Below, in pieces: positions 1 through 7,876 of a DNA stretch of 64,000 bases. A program made the translations under genes and the position numbers. The notes beneath the pieces are model-generated. The model was not told where the DNA came from. It did not search any database and was given only the letters and a program-made list of their open reading frames with translations. The DNA is taken from positions 434,001 through 498,000 of the forward strand of contig NZ_JABBGE010000003.1 of assembly GCF_012927245.1 (NCBI RefSeq), given 5' to 3'. Every line of letters begins with the position of its first letter. Positions within the stretch are counted from its first letter, which is position 1. The DNA is from Streptomyces sp. R302 (lineage in GTDB: Bacteria > Actinomycetota > Actinomycetes > Streptomycetales > Streptomycetaceae).

Positions 1-879
1 CCCCGCCGAGCGCAGCAGCCGCACCGGGGCCGTACCCCGCCGCTCGGTCCCCGCGCAGCCGCCCTGCGGCAGGCACATCACCGTCACGCCCGCCGCCGCA
101 AGCCGCTCCGCCGCCCGGCCCGCCACGTCCTCCGGCAGCCGCGCGAGCCCCGCGCACGGGCCGATCGTCACCCCGGGCCGCAGCCCGCCGGCCATCGCCG
201 CGAACCGGGCGAGCCGCGCCGGGTCGTCCCCGTCCGTGTGCAGGTCCACCGGCACCCCGTGCTCGGCCGCCACCTCCAGGACCGCTTCCACGTACCCCGC
301 CGGGTCCGGGTCCAGGTCCGGGCAGCCGCCCACCACCCCGGCGCCCATCTTCACCGCGTCCCGCAGCAGTGCGAGCCCGTCCGCGCCCGCCGCCCCGGTC
401 AGCAGCCGCGGCACCGCCACCGCCGTCAGGTCCGTCAGGCCGCGCAGCGACCGCCGCGCCTGGAGCACGGCCTCCAGCGGTCCGAGCGCGTGCACGTCAC
501 CGATCCGCACGTGCGCCCGCAGCGCGGTCGCCCCGTGCCCGAGCTGCAGCAGCGCCGCCTCGGTGGCCCGCCGCTGCACGTCCTCTGGGGCGTACGAGAC
601 GGGGCCCGGGGCGTCGGCCGAGAGCGCCGTGTCGGCGTGGGCGTGCGGCTCGGCCGGCGCCGGCAGCAGCAGATAGCCGCCCAGGTCCACCCGGGCCCCC
701 GCCGTGCTCAGGCTCCCCGCGGTGCCGACGGCCTCGATCCGGCCGCGGACGAGACGCACGTCCACGGTCCGCCCGTCGGTCAGCCCGGCGTTCGACAGCA
801 GGAGCGAGCTCGCGTCCTCGGTCGCCGCGCCGCCCGCGTCGTCGGAAGGCGGACGGGGCTGCTTGCTGTCGGCCGACAT
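1..879 (-). CDS. amidohydrolase, cytosine-deaminase-like (3' end cut by window)
   Basis: I read 293 codons on the minus strand from ATG at 879, preceded by a GAGGAGCCC Shine-Dalgarno; the C-terminus lies off the window. After a short polar N-terminus there is an LSNAGLTDGRTVDVRLVRG strand typical of the amidohydrolase beta-sandwich. A metal-binding EPHAHAD motif follows near residue 80, and a DLHTDGDD segment resembles the second metal/substrate motif of CodA-type cytosine deaminases. The family hydrolyses amino or amide bonds on purine/pyrimidine-like rings in the cytoplasm, but the substrate here is unknown. It is divergent from the tRNA-Thr/tRNA-Met/rpmG unit. Family level is secure; the precise enzyme is inference. 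Confidence 0.75.
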   Translation of the reverse strand, partial: MSADSKQPRPPSDDAGGAATEDASSLLLSNAGLTDGRTVDVRLVRGRIEAVGTAGSLSTAGARVDLGGYLLLPAPAEPHAHADTALSADAPGPVSYAPEDVQRRATEAALLQLGHGATALRAHVRIGDVHALGPLEAVLQARRSLRGLTDLTAVAVPRLLTGAAGADGLALLRDAVKMGAGVVGGCPDLDPDPAGYVEAVLEVAAEHGVPVDLHTDGDDPARLARFAAMAGGLRPGVTIGPCAGLARLPEDVAGRAAERLAAAGVTVMCLPQGGCAGTERRGTAPVRLLRSAG

Positions 880-1044
880 CGGGCTCCTCACCAAGTCACC
901 AAGATCGAGATCACGCAGCGTGGGGCAGAGCCTAGGGGCGGGTCGAGCCGCCTTCGAGGAGGAGCGCAATAGTCGTACCGATGAGTCCACGAGTGGCGTA
1001 CGAGGCGGGTGCGAGCCCCTCCCCGGCGGCCAGGGGAAACGGAT

Positions 1045-1074
1045 TTGGGTGATGGGCCGGAGACCGTGTAATGT
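1045..1074 (+). promoter_or_regulatory. candidate promoter of the tRNA-Thr/tRNA-Met/rpmG unit
   Basis: TTGGGT at 1045-1050 and TAATGT at 1069-1074 are separated by 18 nt, close to the Streptomyces vegetative (HrdB-type) -35/-10 pattern. The predicted start lies a few bases before the tRNA-Thr at 1086. Seen by eye only. Confidence 0.45.
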
Positions 1075-1085
1075 CTTCCTCGCTC

Positions 1086-1158
1086 GCCCCAATAGCTCAG
1101 TCGGCAGAGCGTCTCCATGGTAAGGAGAAGGTCTACGGTTCGATTCCGTATTGGGGCT
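1086..1158 (+). tRNA. tRNA-Thr (GGT)
   Basis: This 73-nt cloverleaf has a GCCCCAA/TTGGGGC acceptor stem, a D-arm TAGCTCAGTCGG, an anticodon loop ATGGTAA giving anticodon GGT, and a T-loop GGTTCGATTCC. It reads ACC/ACT. CCA is not encoded. It is followed by tRNA-Met and rpmG, an arrangement familiar in Streptomyces. Confidence 0.95.
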
Positions 1159-1202
1159 CTGGTGAAGGGAATCCCGCCTTCGGGCGGGATGACCGACATC
1201 AA

Positions 1203-1275
1203 AGCGGTGTAGCTCAGTCGGTAGAGCAAGCGGCTCATAATCGCTGTGTCACCGGTTCAAGTCCGGTCACCGCTA
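1203..1275 (+). tRNA. tRNA-Met (CAT), elongator type
   Basis: This 73-nt tRNA has acceptor stem AGCGGTG/CACCGCT, D-arm TAGCTCAGTCGGTAGAGC, anticodon stem-loop AGCGG-CTCATAA-TCGCT (anticodon CAT) and T-arm ACCGG-TTCAAGT-CCGGT. The fully paired first acceptor pair and the lack of three G-C pairs in the anticodon stem indicate elongator rather than initiator tRNA. Confidence 0.92.
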
Positions 1276-1280
1276 CACAC

Positions 1281-1325
1281 AGTAGCCGATTGCGGGGTCG
1301 GTCCTGCGATCGGCTACTCTTTCAT
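1281..1325 (+). terminator. hairpin after tRNA-Met, before rpmG
   Basis: AGTAGCCGAT (1281-1290) pairs perfectly with ATCGGCTACT (1309-1318) and is followed by CTTTC. It probably forms a partial terminator or processing hairpin between the tRNA pair and rpmG. Confidence 0.6.
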
Positions 1326-1392
1326 GTCCCCCTAGTTTCGACTCGGGGGGTAAGACCATCCCATCCCCATCCGTCCGTCAAGGAGCACTCAC

Positions 1393-1557
1393 GTGGCTGC
1401 CACCGACGTCCGCCCGAAGATCACGCTGGCCTGCGTGGAGTGCAAGGAGCGGAACTACATCACCAAGAAGAACCGGCGTAACAACCCGGACCGTCTTGAG
1501 ATGAAGAAGCACTGCCCCCGCTGCAACTCGCACACCGCGCACCGCGAGACGCGCTAA
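1393..1557 (+). CDS. rpmG: 50S ribosomal protein L33, zinc-ribbon form
   Basis: This 54-residue protein starts at GTG 1393, with AAGGAG 10 nt upstream. CVEC near residue 15 and CPRC near residue 41 form a four-cysteine zinc ribbon, so this is the C+ (zinc-containing) L33 paralogue. L33 sits near the E site of the large subunit. Streptomyces usually also carries a Zur-regulated cysteine-less copy elsewhere; this copy next to tRNA genes is the housekeeping one. A strong terminator follows directly. Confidence 0.95.
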
Positions 1558-1568
1558 TCAGGCTCGTT

Positions 1569-1612
1569 CACGAGGCCGCCCCCCTCTCAGGGGGCGGCCT
1601 CGTGGCGTTTTT
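1569..1612 (+). terminator. intrinsic terminator of rpmG
   Basis: Arms CACGAGGCCGCCCCC and GGGGGCGGCCTCGTG pair over 15 bp with a short loop and are followed by GCGTTTTTC. This is a classic factor-independent terminator, 12 nt after the rpmG stop. Confidence 0.9.
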
Positions 1613-1645
1613 CGCACCAGATCCAGCAGAGGAGGTATCGAGGCC

Positions 1646-2098
1646 ATGGCACTCGACCAGTCCTTCGTGGGCCGGACCTATCCGCCCACCCCGGCCTATG
1701 AGGTCGGCCGCGAGAAGATCCGCGAATTCGCCGAGGCGATCGGTGACGCGAATCCCGCGTACACCGACGCGGAGGCGGCCAAGGAACTCGGCCACCCCGA
1801 TGTGATCGCCCCGCCGACCTTCGTGTTCGCGATCACATTCAAGGCCGCCGGCCAGGTCATCGAGGACCCGCAGCTCGGCCTCGACTACAGCCGCGTCGTC
1901 CACGGCGACCAGAAGTTCGCCTACACCCGGCCCGTCCGGGCCGGCGACCGCCTCACGGTCACCTCCACCATCGAGGCGATCAAGTCGCTGGCCGGCAACG
2001 ACATCCTGGACATCCGCGGCGAGGTCCACGACGAGACCGGCGAGCACGTCGTCACCGCCTGGACCAAGCTCGTCTCCCGCGCCCCCGAGGAGGCCTGA
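1646..2098 (+). CDS. MaoC-like dehydratase, HadA-type subunit (FAS1-like N-terminal hot-dog)
   Basis: This 150-residue hot-dog-fold protein starts at ATG 1646 with AGGAGG 12 nt upstream. It begins MALDQSFVGRTYPP and matches the MaoC N-terminal (UPF0336) family, whose mycobacterial members HadA/HadC supply the substrate-binding half of (3R)-hydroxyacyl-ACP dehydratase. The catalytic Asp/His hydratase motif is not obvious here but is present in the next gene, 2 nt downstream, so the two probably form an obligate heterodimer. Streptomyces makes no mycolic acids, so the acyl substrate is unknown. Family and pairing are well supported; the reaction is inferred. Confidence 0.85.
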   Translation: MALDQSFVGRTYPPTPAYEVGREKIREFAEAIGDANPAYTDAEAAKELGHPDVIAPPTFVFAITFKAAGQVIEDPQLGLDYSRVVHGDQKFAYTRPVRAGDRLTVTSTIEAIKSLAGNDILDIRGEVHDETGEHVVTAWTKLVSRAPEEA

Positions 2099-2100
2099 CC

Positions 2101-2529
2101 ATGACCGCGAAGATCGCCTACGACGAGGTCGAGGTCGGCACCGAGCTGCCCGCGCGGACCTTCCCCGTGACCCGCGCCACCCTCGTCCGGTACGCCGGTG
2201 CCTCCGGGGACTTCAACCCCATCCACTGGAACGAGAAGTTCGCGGTGGAGGTCGGCCTCCCCGACGTCATCGCCCACGGCATGTTCACCATGGCCGAGGC
2301 GATCCGCGTCGTCACCGACTGGGCCGGTGACCCCGCCGCCGTCGTCGAGTACGGCGTCCGCTTCACCAAGCCCGTCGTCGTCCCGAACGACGGCGTCGGC
2401 GCCGTGATCGAGGTCTCCGCGAAGGTCGCCGCCAAGCTGGACGACCGACAGGTGCGGGTGGACCTCACGGCCACCAGCGCGGGCCAGAAGGTCCTGGGCA
2501 TGAGCCGCGCGGTCGTCCGCCTGGCCTGA
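2101..2529 (+). CDS. MaoC-like dehydratase, HadB-type catalytic subunit
   Basis: This 142-residue protein starts at ATG 2101, 2 nt after the HadA-like stop, so the two are translationally coupled. It carries the R-specific hydratase signature YAGASGDFNPIHWNEKFA (Asp and His catalytic dyad) followed by VIAHGMFTM. It should hydrate or dehydrate trans-2-enoyl/(3R)-hydroxyacyl thioesters together with the HadA-like subunit. It is the last gene of the pair; murB follows after a 58-nt gap that may hold its own promoter. Confidence 0.88.
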   Translation: MTAKIAYDEVEVGTELPARTFPVTRATLVRYAGASGDFNPIHWNEKFAVEVGLPDVIAHGMFTMAEAIRVVTDWAGDPAAVVEYGVRFTKPVVVPNDGVGAVIEVSAKVAAKLDDRQVRVDLTATSAGQKVLGMSRAVVRLA

Positions 2530-2560
2530 CGGTCGTACGTGCTCGCGTGCAGGTACCTCT

Positions 2561-2587
2561 TGCACGCGTGCACGTACCCTTGAGCCC
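2561..2587 (+). promoter_or_regulatory. palindrome and candidate -10 box directly upstream of murB
   Basis: The perfect 12-bp palindrome TGCACGCGTGCA spans 2561-2572, and TACCCT at 2575-2580 fits the TANNNT -10 pattern only 7 nt before the murB GTG. No Shine-Dalgarno is visible, so a leaderless transcript is plausible. No convincing -35 box was found. Confidence 0.3.
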
Positions 2588-3643
2588 GTGCAGCAGCTCA
2601 AGGACGCCCCCCTCGCCCCCCTGACCACCTTCCGGCTCGGCGGCCCCGCCACCCGGCTCGTCACGGCCACCACCGACGACGAGGTGATCGCCGCGGTCCG
2701 CGAGGCCGACGCGGCCGGGACCCCGCTGCTCGTCATCGGCGGCGGCTCCAACCTGGTCATCGGCGACAAGGGCTTCGAGGGCACCGCGCTGCACATCGCC
2801 ACCACCGGCTTCTCCCTCGACGGGACCCGCCTGGAGCTCGCCGCGGGCGAGATCTGGACGGACGCGGTCGCCCGGGCCGTGGAGGCCGGACTCGCCGGCG
2901 TCGAGTGCCTGGCCGGGATCCCCGGCTCGGCCGGCGCCACCCCGATCCAGAACGTCGGCGCGTACGGGCAGGACGTCTCCGCCACCATCCGCGAGGTCGT
3001 CGCCTACGACCGCCGGGCCGAAAAGACGGTCACCCTCACGAACGCCGAGTGCGCCTTCTCGTACCGGCACAGCCTCTTCAAGGAGCACCCCGAGCGGTAC
3101 GTCGTGCTGCGGGTCCGCTTCGACCTGGAGGACGCCGACGGGCTCTCCGCCCCGATCGCGTACCCGGAGACCGCCCGCGCCCTCGGCGTCGAGGCGGGCG
3201 ACCGCGTCCCGCTCGCACGCGCGCGTGAGACCGTCCTGAAGCTCCGCGCGGGCAAGGGCATGGTCCTCGACCCCGAGGACCACGACACCTGGTCGGCCGG
3301 CTCCTTCTTCACCAACCCCATCCTCGCGGAGGGGGAGTACGAGGCCTTCCTCACGCGCGTGGCGGAGCGCCTCGGCGCCGACGTCACCCCGCCCGCCTAC
3401 CCGGCCGGCGAGGGCCGCACCAAGACCTCCGCCGCCTGGCTCATCGACAAGGCCGGCTTCACCAAGGGGTACGGCTCCGGGCCCGCACGCATCTCCACCA
3501 AGCACACCCTCGCCCTGACGAACCGGGGCGAGGCCACCACGGAGGACCTCCTGGCCCTCGCCCGTGAGGTCGTCGCCGGCGTCCACGCCGCCTTCGGCGT
3601 CACCCTCGTCAACGAGCCGGTGACGGTCGGGGTCGAGCTCTAG
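2588..3643 (+). CDS. murB: UDP-N-acetylenolpyruvoylglucosamine reductase
   Basis: This 351-residue cytoplasmic flavoenzyme catalyses the NADPH-dependent second step of UDP-MurNAc synthesis for peptidoglycan. FAD-binding motifs are clear: LTTFRLGGPA near residue 13, VIGGGSNLVIGDKGF near residue 56, and GIPGSAGATPIQNVGAYGQ near residue 110. The substrate/catalytic C-terminal region contains AGSFFTNP (catalytic Ser) and SAAWLIDKAGFKG-like residues around 285. Start is GTG 2588; there is no Shine-Dalgarno, so translation may be leaderless. It converges on the NmrA-like gene, with an inverted-repeat element in between. Confidence 0.95.
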   Translation: MQQLKDAPLAPLTTFRLGGPATRLVTATTDDEVIAAVREADAAGTPLLVIGGGSNLVIGDKGFEGTALHIATTGFSLDGTRLELAAGEIWTDAVARAVEAGLAGVECLAGIPGSAGATPIQNVGAYGQDVSATIREVVAYDRRAEKTVTLTNAECAFSYRHSLFKEHPERYVVLRVRFDLEDADGLSAPIAYPETARALGVEAGDRVPLARARETVLKLRAGKGMVLDPEDHDTWSAGSFFTNPILAEGEYEAFLTRVAERLGADVTPPAYPAGEGRTKTSAAWLIDKAGFTKGYGSGPARISTKHTLALTNRGEATTEDLLALAREVVAGVHAAFGVTLVNEPVTVGVEL

Positions 3644-3650
3644 GCCTCGA

Positions 3651-3813
3651 GGGCCTGTCTGACAATTCCCGTCGGGTCCGGCCCGCCCGGCACGCACGCT
3701 CGCCGCACGGCAGAAACGCCCAAGTAGCTCTGCTACGAGGGCGCCTCTGCCGCACGCCGATCGCACGCACCGGACGACCCGGCCTGATCCGACGCGAATT
3801 GTCAGACAGGCCC
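3651..3813. repeat. 163-bp imperfect inverted-repeat element (MITE-like or bidirectional terminator)
   Basis: The ends GGGCCTGTCTGACAATT (3651-3667) and AATTGTCAGACAGGCCC (3797-3813) are perfect 17-bp inverted repeats. The interior continues to pair imperfectly down to a central GTAGC-TCT-GCTAC hairpin near 3725, so the whole unit folds as one long stem. It lies between convergent murB and the NmrA-like gene and touches the latter's stop codon. It resembles the small non-coding inverted-repeat elements scattered in Streptomyces genomes; no transposase is present. Confidence 0.7.
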
Positions 3814-4451
3814 TAGTACGCGACGCCCACGCCCTGGCGGACCGTCGACGGGTCGTCGAGGACCGCCAGCATCGCGTGGGCCACGTCCGCGCGGGCCAGG
3901 GTGCGGCCCCGGGGCGGGGTGCCGCCGACGAGCGTGCGGTAGCGGCCGGTGACCGGCTTGCCGGTCAGCTTGGGGGGCCGGACCGAGGTCCAGTCGGCGG
4001 CGCTCGCGGCCAGCTCGGACTCCATGACCCGCAGGTCGGCGTAGACGTCCTTCAGGACGTTGCCGATGATCGCCAGGACGGCCTTGTCGAGCAGGCCGTC
4101 GCCCTCCGCGGGCGGTCCCACGGGGGCCGCGCTGACCACGACGAGCCGCCGCACGCCCTCCGCGGCCATCGCGCCGAGCACCGGCCGCGTCAGCCGGGCC
4201 GCGATGCCGGAGGCCGCGTCCGCGCGGTTGCGGGCGCCCAGGCCCGAGAGGACCGCGTCCCGGCCGGCCACCGCGCCGCGCAGGGCCCCGGCGTCGGAGA
4301 GGTCGCTGCGGAAGACCTCCAGACGCTCGCCGGTGACGGTGAACCGCGCGGGGTCCCGTACGACCGCCGTCACCTCGTGACCCGCGTCCAGCGCCTGCCG
4401 GACGATCTCCCGGCCGACACCCCCGGTCGCACCGAAGACGGTGAGCTTCAT
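3813..4451 (-). CDS. NAD(P)H-binding NmrA/SDR-like protein
   Basis: This 212-residue Rossmann-fold protein begins MKLTVFGATGGVGREIV, the GxxGxxG dinucleotide-binding loop of atypical short-chain dehydrogenases (NmrA/HSCARG type). I chose ATG 4451 because GGGAGG lies 7 nt upstream; a longer reading from 4484 would run through the operator. The RRLVVVSAAPVG and DWTSVRPPKLTG segments are family-typical. No canonical catalytic Tyr-x3-Lys is evident, so it may be an NAD(P)H-sensing or reductase-like protein. It is divergent from a TetR regulator, with palindromes in the gap, and is very likely its target. Confidence 0.85.
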   Translation of the reverse strand: MKLTVFGATGGVGREIVRQALDAGHEVTAVVRDPARFTVTGERLEVFRSDLSDAGALRGAVAGRDAVLSGLGARNRADAASGIAARLTRPVLGAMAAEGVRRLVVVSAAPVGPPAEGDGLLDKAVLAIIGNVLKDVYADLRVMESELAASAADWTSVRPPKLTGKPVTGRYRTLVGGTPPRGRTLARADVAHAMLAVLDDPSTVRQGVGVAY

Positions 4452-4472
4452 GACAGCCTCCCAGAGTGGTAA

Positions 4473-4488
4473 GTGAGTGCTCACTCAC
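4473..4488. promoter_or_regulatory. TetR operator palindrome
   Basis: GTGAGTG-CT-CACTCAC is a perfect 7-bp inverted repeat with a 2-nt centre. It lies 21 nt upstream of the NmrA-like ATG in the 88-bp gap between the divergent genes, which is a typical operator position for a TetR repressor. Confidence 0.6.
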
Positions 4489-4505
4489 CCCCAGGGTGGG
4501 TGGAT

Positions 4506-4530
4506 ACTCACCTACGCGTCAAGCGTGAGT
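4506..4530. promoter_or_regulatory. second TetR half-site pair
   Basis: ACTCAC (4506-4511) and GTGAGT (4525-4530) are inverted copies of the half-site in the palindrome at 4473-4488, spaced 13 nt apart, just upstream of the tetR start at 4540. This would fit autorepression. Confidence 0.45.
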
Positions 4531-4539
4531 GGAGGATGC

Positions 4540-5136
4540 ATGGAACAGAAGCCGACCCGGGTCCGGATCGTCGACGCCGCGCGCGACCTCATGGGCACCG
4601 TGGGGCTCGCCCGCACCACCACCAAGGAGATCGCCAAGGCGGCGGGCTGCTCGGAGGCCGCGCTCTACAAGCACTTCGCCAGCAAGGAGCAGCTCTTCCT
4701 CACCGTCCTGACGGAACGGCTGCCGCGGCTCGGCGGCCTCCTGGAGGCGCTCGCCGTGGACCCCGGCGGACGGACGGTCGAGGAGAACCTGACCGAGATC
4801 GCCCGCCAGGCCGCCCTCTTCTACGAGCGGACCTTCCCGATCGTCGCCTCGCTGTACGCGGAGCCCCGCCTCAAGGCCCGGCACGACGCCGGCATGCGGG
4901 AGCTCGGTGTCGGACCGCACCGGCCGGTCGAGGGGCTCACCGCCTACCTGCGGGCCGAGCAGCGGCACGGCCGCGTCGGACCCGACGCCGACCCGCAGGC
5001 CGCCGCCGCGCTCCTCCTCGGAGCCTGTGTCCAGCGGGCCTTCGCCTACGACGCGCTGCCGGAGGGCGAGGAGTCCCCGGCCCTCGACGACTTCGCGCGC
5101 GCGATCGCCCGCACCCTGATGCGGGGGCTCAGCTAG
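4540..5136 (+). CDS. TetR/AcrR family transcriptional regulator
   Basis: This 198-residue protein has an N-terminal helix-turn-helix: ARTTTKEIAKAAGCSEAAL followed by YKHFASKEQLF at residues about 24-52. The C-terminal ligand/dimerisation domain is all-helical and variable. Start ATG 4540 was chosen because GGAGG lies 5 nt upstream; an in-frame ATG at 4477 would place the operator inside the gene. It is divergent from the NmrA-like gene, with two GTGAGT-type inverted repeats between them, and overlaps the convergent adenosine deaminase gene by 8 nt at the 3' end. The ligand is unknown. Confidence 0.9.
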   Translation: MEQKPTRVRIVDAARDLMGTVGLARTTTKEIAKAAGCSEAALYKHFASKEQLFLTVLTERLPRLGGLLEALAVDPGGRTVEENLTEIARQAALFYERTFPIVASLYAEPRLKARHDAGMRELGVGPHRPVEGLTAYLRAEQRHGRVGPDADPQAAAALLLGACVQRAFAYDALPEGEESPALDDFARAIARTLMRGLS

Positions 5137-6148
5137 CCAGCCAGTCGTCGATCCCCGCCAGGAGCGATTTCCGGACGTCCTCCGGGGCTGCCGAGCCGCG
5201 GATCGACTGGCGGGCCAGTTCGGCGAGCTCCGGGTCCGTGAAGCCGTGGTGGCGGCGGGCGAGTTCGTACTGGGCGGCCAGGCGGGAGCCGAAGAGGAGG
5301 GGGTCGTCGGCGCCCAGGGCCAGCGGGACGCCCGCCTCGAAGAGGGTGCGCAGGGGGACATCCTCGTGCTTCTCGTAGACGCCCAGGGCCACGTTCGAGG
5401 CCGGGCAGACCTCGCAGGTCACGCCCCGCTCGGCGAGCTTGCGGAGCAGGCGCTCGTCCTCCGCCGCGCGGACGCCGTGGCCGACGCGGGACGCCCGCAG
5501 GTCGTCCAGGCAGTCGCGGACGGAGGAGGGGCCGGTCAGCTCGCCGCCGTGCGGGGCCGCCAGGAGGCCGCCCTCGCGGGCGATGGCGAAGGCCCGGTCG
5601 AAGTCGCGGGCCATGCCCCGGCGCTCGTCGTTGGAGAGCCCGAAGCCGACCACGCCCCGGTCCGCGTACCGCACCGCGAGGCGGGCCAGCGTGCGGGCCT
5701 CCAGGGGGTGCTTCATGCGGTTCGCCGCGACCAGGACCCGCATCCCGAGGCCGGTCTCCCGGGAGGCCGCGTCGACCGCGTCCAGGATGATCTCCAGGGC
5801 CGGGATGAGGCCGCCCAGGTGCGGCGCGTACGAGGTCGGGTCGACCTGGATCTCCAGCCATCCCGAACCGTCCCGGACGTCCTCCTGCGCCGCCTCCCGC
5901 ACCAGCCGCTGGATGTCCTCGGGGGCGCGCAGGCAGGAGCGGGCGATGTCGTACAGGCGCTGGAAGCGGAACCAGCCGCGCTCGTCGGTCGCCCGCAGCT
6001 GCGGAGGCGTCCCGCCCTTCAGCGCCTCCGGGAGGTGCACCCCGTACTTGTCGGCCAGTTCGAGGAGGGTCGAGGGCCGCATCGAACCGGTGAAGTGCAG
6101 GTGCAGATGGGCCTTGGGCAGCTGGGTGAGATCGCGGGGGTGCTCCAT
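5129..6148 (-). CDS. add: adenosine deaminase
   Basis: This 339-residue TIM-barrel purine-salvage enzyme deaminates adenosine to inosine in the cytoplasm. Zinc ligands appear in PKAHLHLHFTGSMRP near residue 13. HGGELTG (HAGE-type catalytic Glu) is near 200, VGHGVRA near 222, CPASNVALG near 250, and the catalytic LGADDPLLF near 280. Start ATG 6148 has an AGGA 8 nt upstream; an in-frame start at 6184 has no ribosome-binding site. The 3' end overlaps tetR by 8 nt. The HFTGSMRP variant of the usual HLDG motif is common in actinobacterial homologues. Confidence 0.9.
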   Translation of the reverse strand: MEHPRDLTQLPKAHLHLHFTGSMRPSTLLELADKYGVHLPEALKGGTPPQLRATDERGWFRFQRLYDIARSCLRAPEDIQRLVREAAQEDVRDGSGWLEIQVDPTSYAPHLGGLIPALEIILDAVDAASRETGLGMRVLVAANRMKHPLEARTLARLAVRYADRGVVGFGLSNDERRGMARDFDRAFAIAREGGLLAAPHGGELTGPSSVRDCLDDLRASRVGHGVRAAEDERLLRKLAERGVTCEVCPASNVALGVYEKHEDVPLRTLFEAGVPLALGADDPLLFGSRLAAQYELARRHHGFTDPELAELARQSIRGSAAPEDVRKSLLAGIDDWLAS

Positions 6149-6222
6149 TGGCCGATCCTGCCTTACCCGAATGGCGGTATGCACGGCGATTCCCCGATCG
6201 ATACCCGACCGAACGCAAGAAC

Positions 6223-6250
6223 GGGCCCCGACTCGGAGGAGTCGGGGCCC
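6223..6250. terminator. hairpin downstream of aspC
   Basis: GGGCCCCGACTC and GAGTCGGGGCCC form a perfect 12-bp stem with a GGAG loop, 19 nt past the aspC stop on the minus strand. There is no strong U-tract. It probably ends aspC transcription before add. Confidence 0.7.
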
Positions 6251-6268
6251 GCCTCAGGACTCACCGGA

Positions 6269-7495
6269 TCAGTCGCGGGCTTCCGCCAGCAGCTTCTGCA
6301 TCCGGGACACGCCCTCGACCAGGTCCTCGTCACCGAGCGCGTACGACAGGCGCAGGTAGCCGGGGGTGCCGAAGGCCTCGCCCGGGACGACCGCGACCTC
6401 GGCCTCGTCCAGGATCAGCGCGGCCAGCTCGACGGAGCTCTGCGGGCGCTTGCCGCGGATCTCCTTGCCGAGCAGGGCCTTCACCGAGGGGTACACGTAG
6501 AACGCGCCCTCCGGGGTCGGGCAGACGACGCCCTCGATCTCGTTGAGCATCCGCACGATGGTCTGGCGGCGGCGGTCGAAGGCCCGGCCCATCTTCTCGA
6601 CCGCGTCCAGGTTCCCGGAGACGGCGGCGAGCGCGGCGATCTGGGCCACGTTGGAGACGTTGGAGGTGGCGTGCGACTGGAGGTTGGTCGCGGCCTTCAC
6701 GACGTCCTTCGGGCCGATGATCCACCCCACGCGCCAGCCCGTCATGGCGTACGTCTTGGCGACGCCGTTGACGACGATGCACTTGTCGCGCAGCTCCGGC
6801 AGGACGGCCGGCAGCGAGGCGGCGGTGGCGCCGCCGTACACCAGGTGCTCGTAGATCTCGTCGGTGAGGACCCACAGGCCGTGCTCGACGGCCCAGCGGC
6901 CGATCGCCTCGGTCTCGGCCTCGCTGTAGACGGCGCCGGTCGGGTTCGACGGGGAGACGAAGAGGACGACCTTCGTCTTCTCCGTGCGGGCCGCCTCCAG
7001 CTGCTCCACCGAGACGCGGTAGCCGGTGGTCTCGTCGGCGACGACCTCCACCGGGACGCCGCCGGCGAGGCGGATCGACTCCGGGTAGGTGGTCCAGTAC
7101 GGCGCCGGGACGATGACCTCGTCGCCCGGGTCGAGGATCGCGGCGAACGCCTCGTAGATCGCCTGCTTGCCGCCGTTGGTCACCAGGACCTGGGAGGCGT
7201 CCACCTCGTAGCCGGAGTCGCGGAGCGTCTTGGCGGCGATCGCGGCCTTCAGCTCGGGCAGGCCGCCGGCCGGCGTGTAGCGGTGGAACTTCGGGTTCTT
7301 GCAGGCCTCGACGGCCGCGTCGACGATGTAGTCCGGGGTCGGGAAGTCGGGCTCTCCGGCGCCGAAACCGATCACCGGGCGCCCGGCGGCCTTGAGGGCC
7401 TTGGCCTTGGCGTCGACGGCGAGAGTGGCGGACTCGGAGATCGCACCGATCCGGGCGGAGACCCGACGCTCGGTGGGAGGGGTAGGAGCGCTCAT
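6269..7495 (-). CDS. aspC: pyridoxal-phosphate aminotransferase, aspartate type
   Basis: This 408-residue fold-type I aminotransferase interconverts aspartate/2-oxoglutarate and oxaloacetate/glutamate. Visible motifs are [11 protein letters not shown] (substrate loop) near residue 38, [11 protein letters not shown] near 100, [11 protein letters not shown] near 176, [13 protein letters not shown] near 205, and the PLP-lysine segment [15 protein letters not shown] near 235. An Arg in YLRLSYA near the C-terminus binds the alpha-carboxylate. Start ATG 7495 (MSAPTPP) suits the family length better than the upstream in-frame start. It lies immediately before tRNA-Trp and secE, which run in the opposite direction. 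Confidence 0.9.
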   Translation of the reverse strand: MSAPTPPTERRVSARIGAISESATLAVDAKAKALKAAGRPVIGFGAGEPDFPTPDYIVDAAVEACKNPKFHRYTPAGGLPELKAAIAAKTLRDSGYEVDASQVLVTNGGKQAIYEAFAAILDPGDEVIVPAPYWTTYPESIRLAGGVPVEVVADETTGYRVSVEQLEAARTEKTKVVLFVSPSNPTGAVYSEAETEAIGRWAVEHGLWVLTDEIYEHLVYGGATAASLPAVLPELRDKCIVVNGVAKTYAMTGWRVGWIIGPKDVVKAATNLQSHATSNVSNVAQIAALAAVSGNLDAVEKMGRAFDRRRQTIVRMLNEIEGVVCPTPEGAFYVYPSVKALLGKEIRGKRPQSSVELAALILDEAEVAVVPGEAFGTPGYLRLSYALGDEDLVEGVSRMQKLLAEARD

Positions 7496-7607
7496 GCGGC
7501 CATCGTCCCAGACCGTTTCCCGGCCCGGCACACAGGTTTCAGGGAGCGGACAGGAGCGGTCGATACCGGTCGCGGAACGGCCCTCGGGCAGGTCGGCGCG
7601 GTTCCTG

Positions 7608-7638
7608 TTCGACGTGAGGCCCCAAGACCACGTACACT
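7608..7638 (+). promoter_or_regulatory. candidate promoter for tRNA-Trp and secE-nusG
   Basis: TTCGAC at 7608-7613 and TACACT at 7633-7638 are spaced 19 nt, about 60 nt upstream of the tRNA-Trp. The spacing is longer than ideal, and a second weak -10-like TAGGTT lies at 7679-7684. Confidence 0.3.
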
Positions 7639-7698
7639 CACTCCTCGTTGGCCCGCAGCCGCCCCGTCACACATGGGGTAGGTTGGGGGACACCGCAA

Positions 7699-7771
7699 AG
7701 GGTCGTAGCTCAATTGGTAGAGCACCGGTCTCCAAAACCGGCGGTTGGGGGTTCAAGTCCCTCCGGCCCTG
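7699..7771 (+). tRNA. tRNA-Trp (CCA)
   Basis: This 73-nt tRNA has acceptor AGGGTCG/CGGCCCT, D-arm TAGCTCAATTGGTAGAGC, anticodon loop CTCCAAA (anticodon CCA) and T-arm GGGGG-TTCAAGT-CCCTC. It lies directly upstream of secE-nusG, as usual in actinobacteria. Confidence 0.95.
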
Positions 7772-7876
7772 CTACACACACCGCCAGGCTGTGTGCGCAT
7801 GTACGTCTTCATTGCATTGTCGTGCGGCTCCACCCGGGCGCGGCACGGCCACGACCCGGAATTCAGGTGAGAGATC

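Noticed and set aside
5246-7681. 811-codon plus-strand frame over add and aspC
   Set aside because: Shadow of two well-supported minus-strand enzymes.
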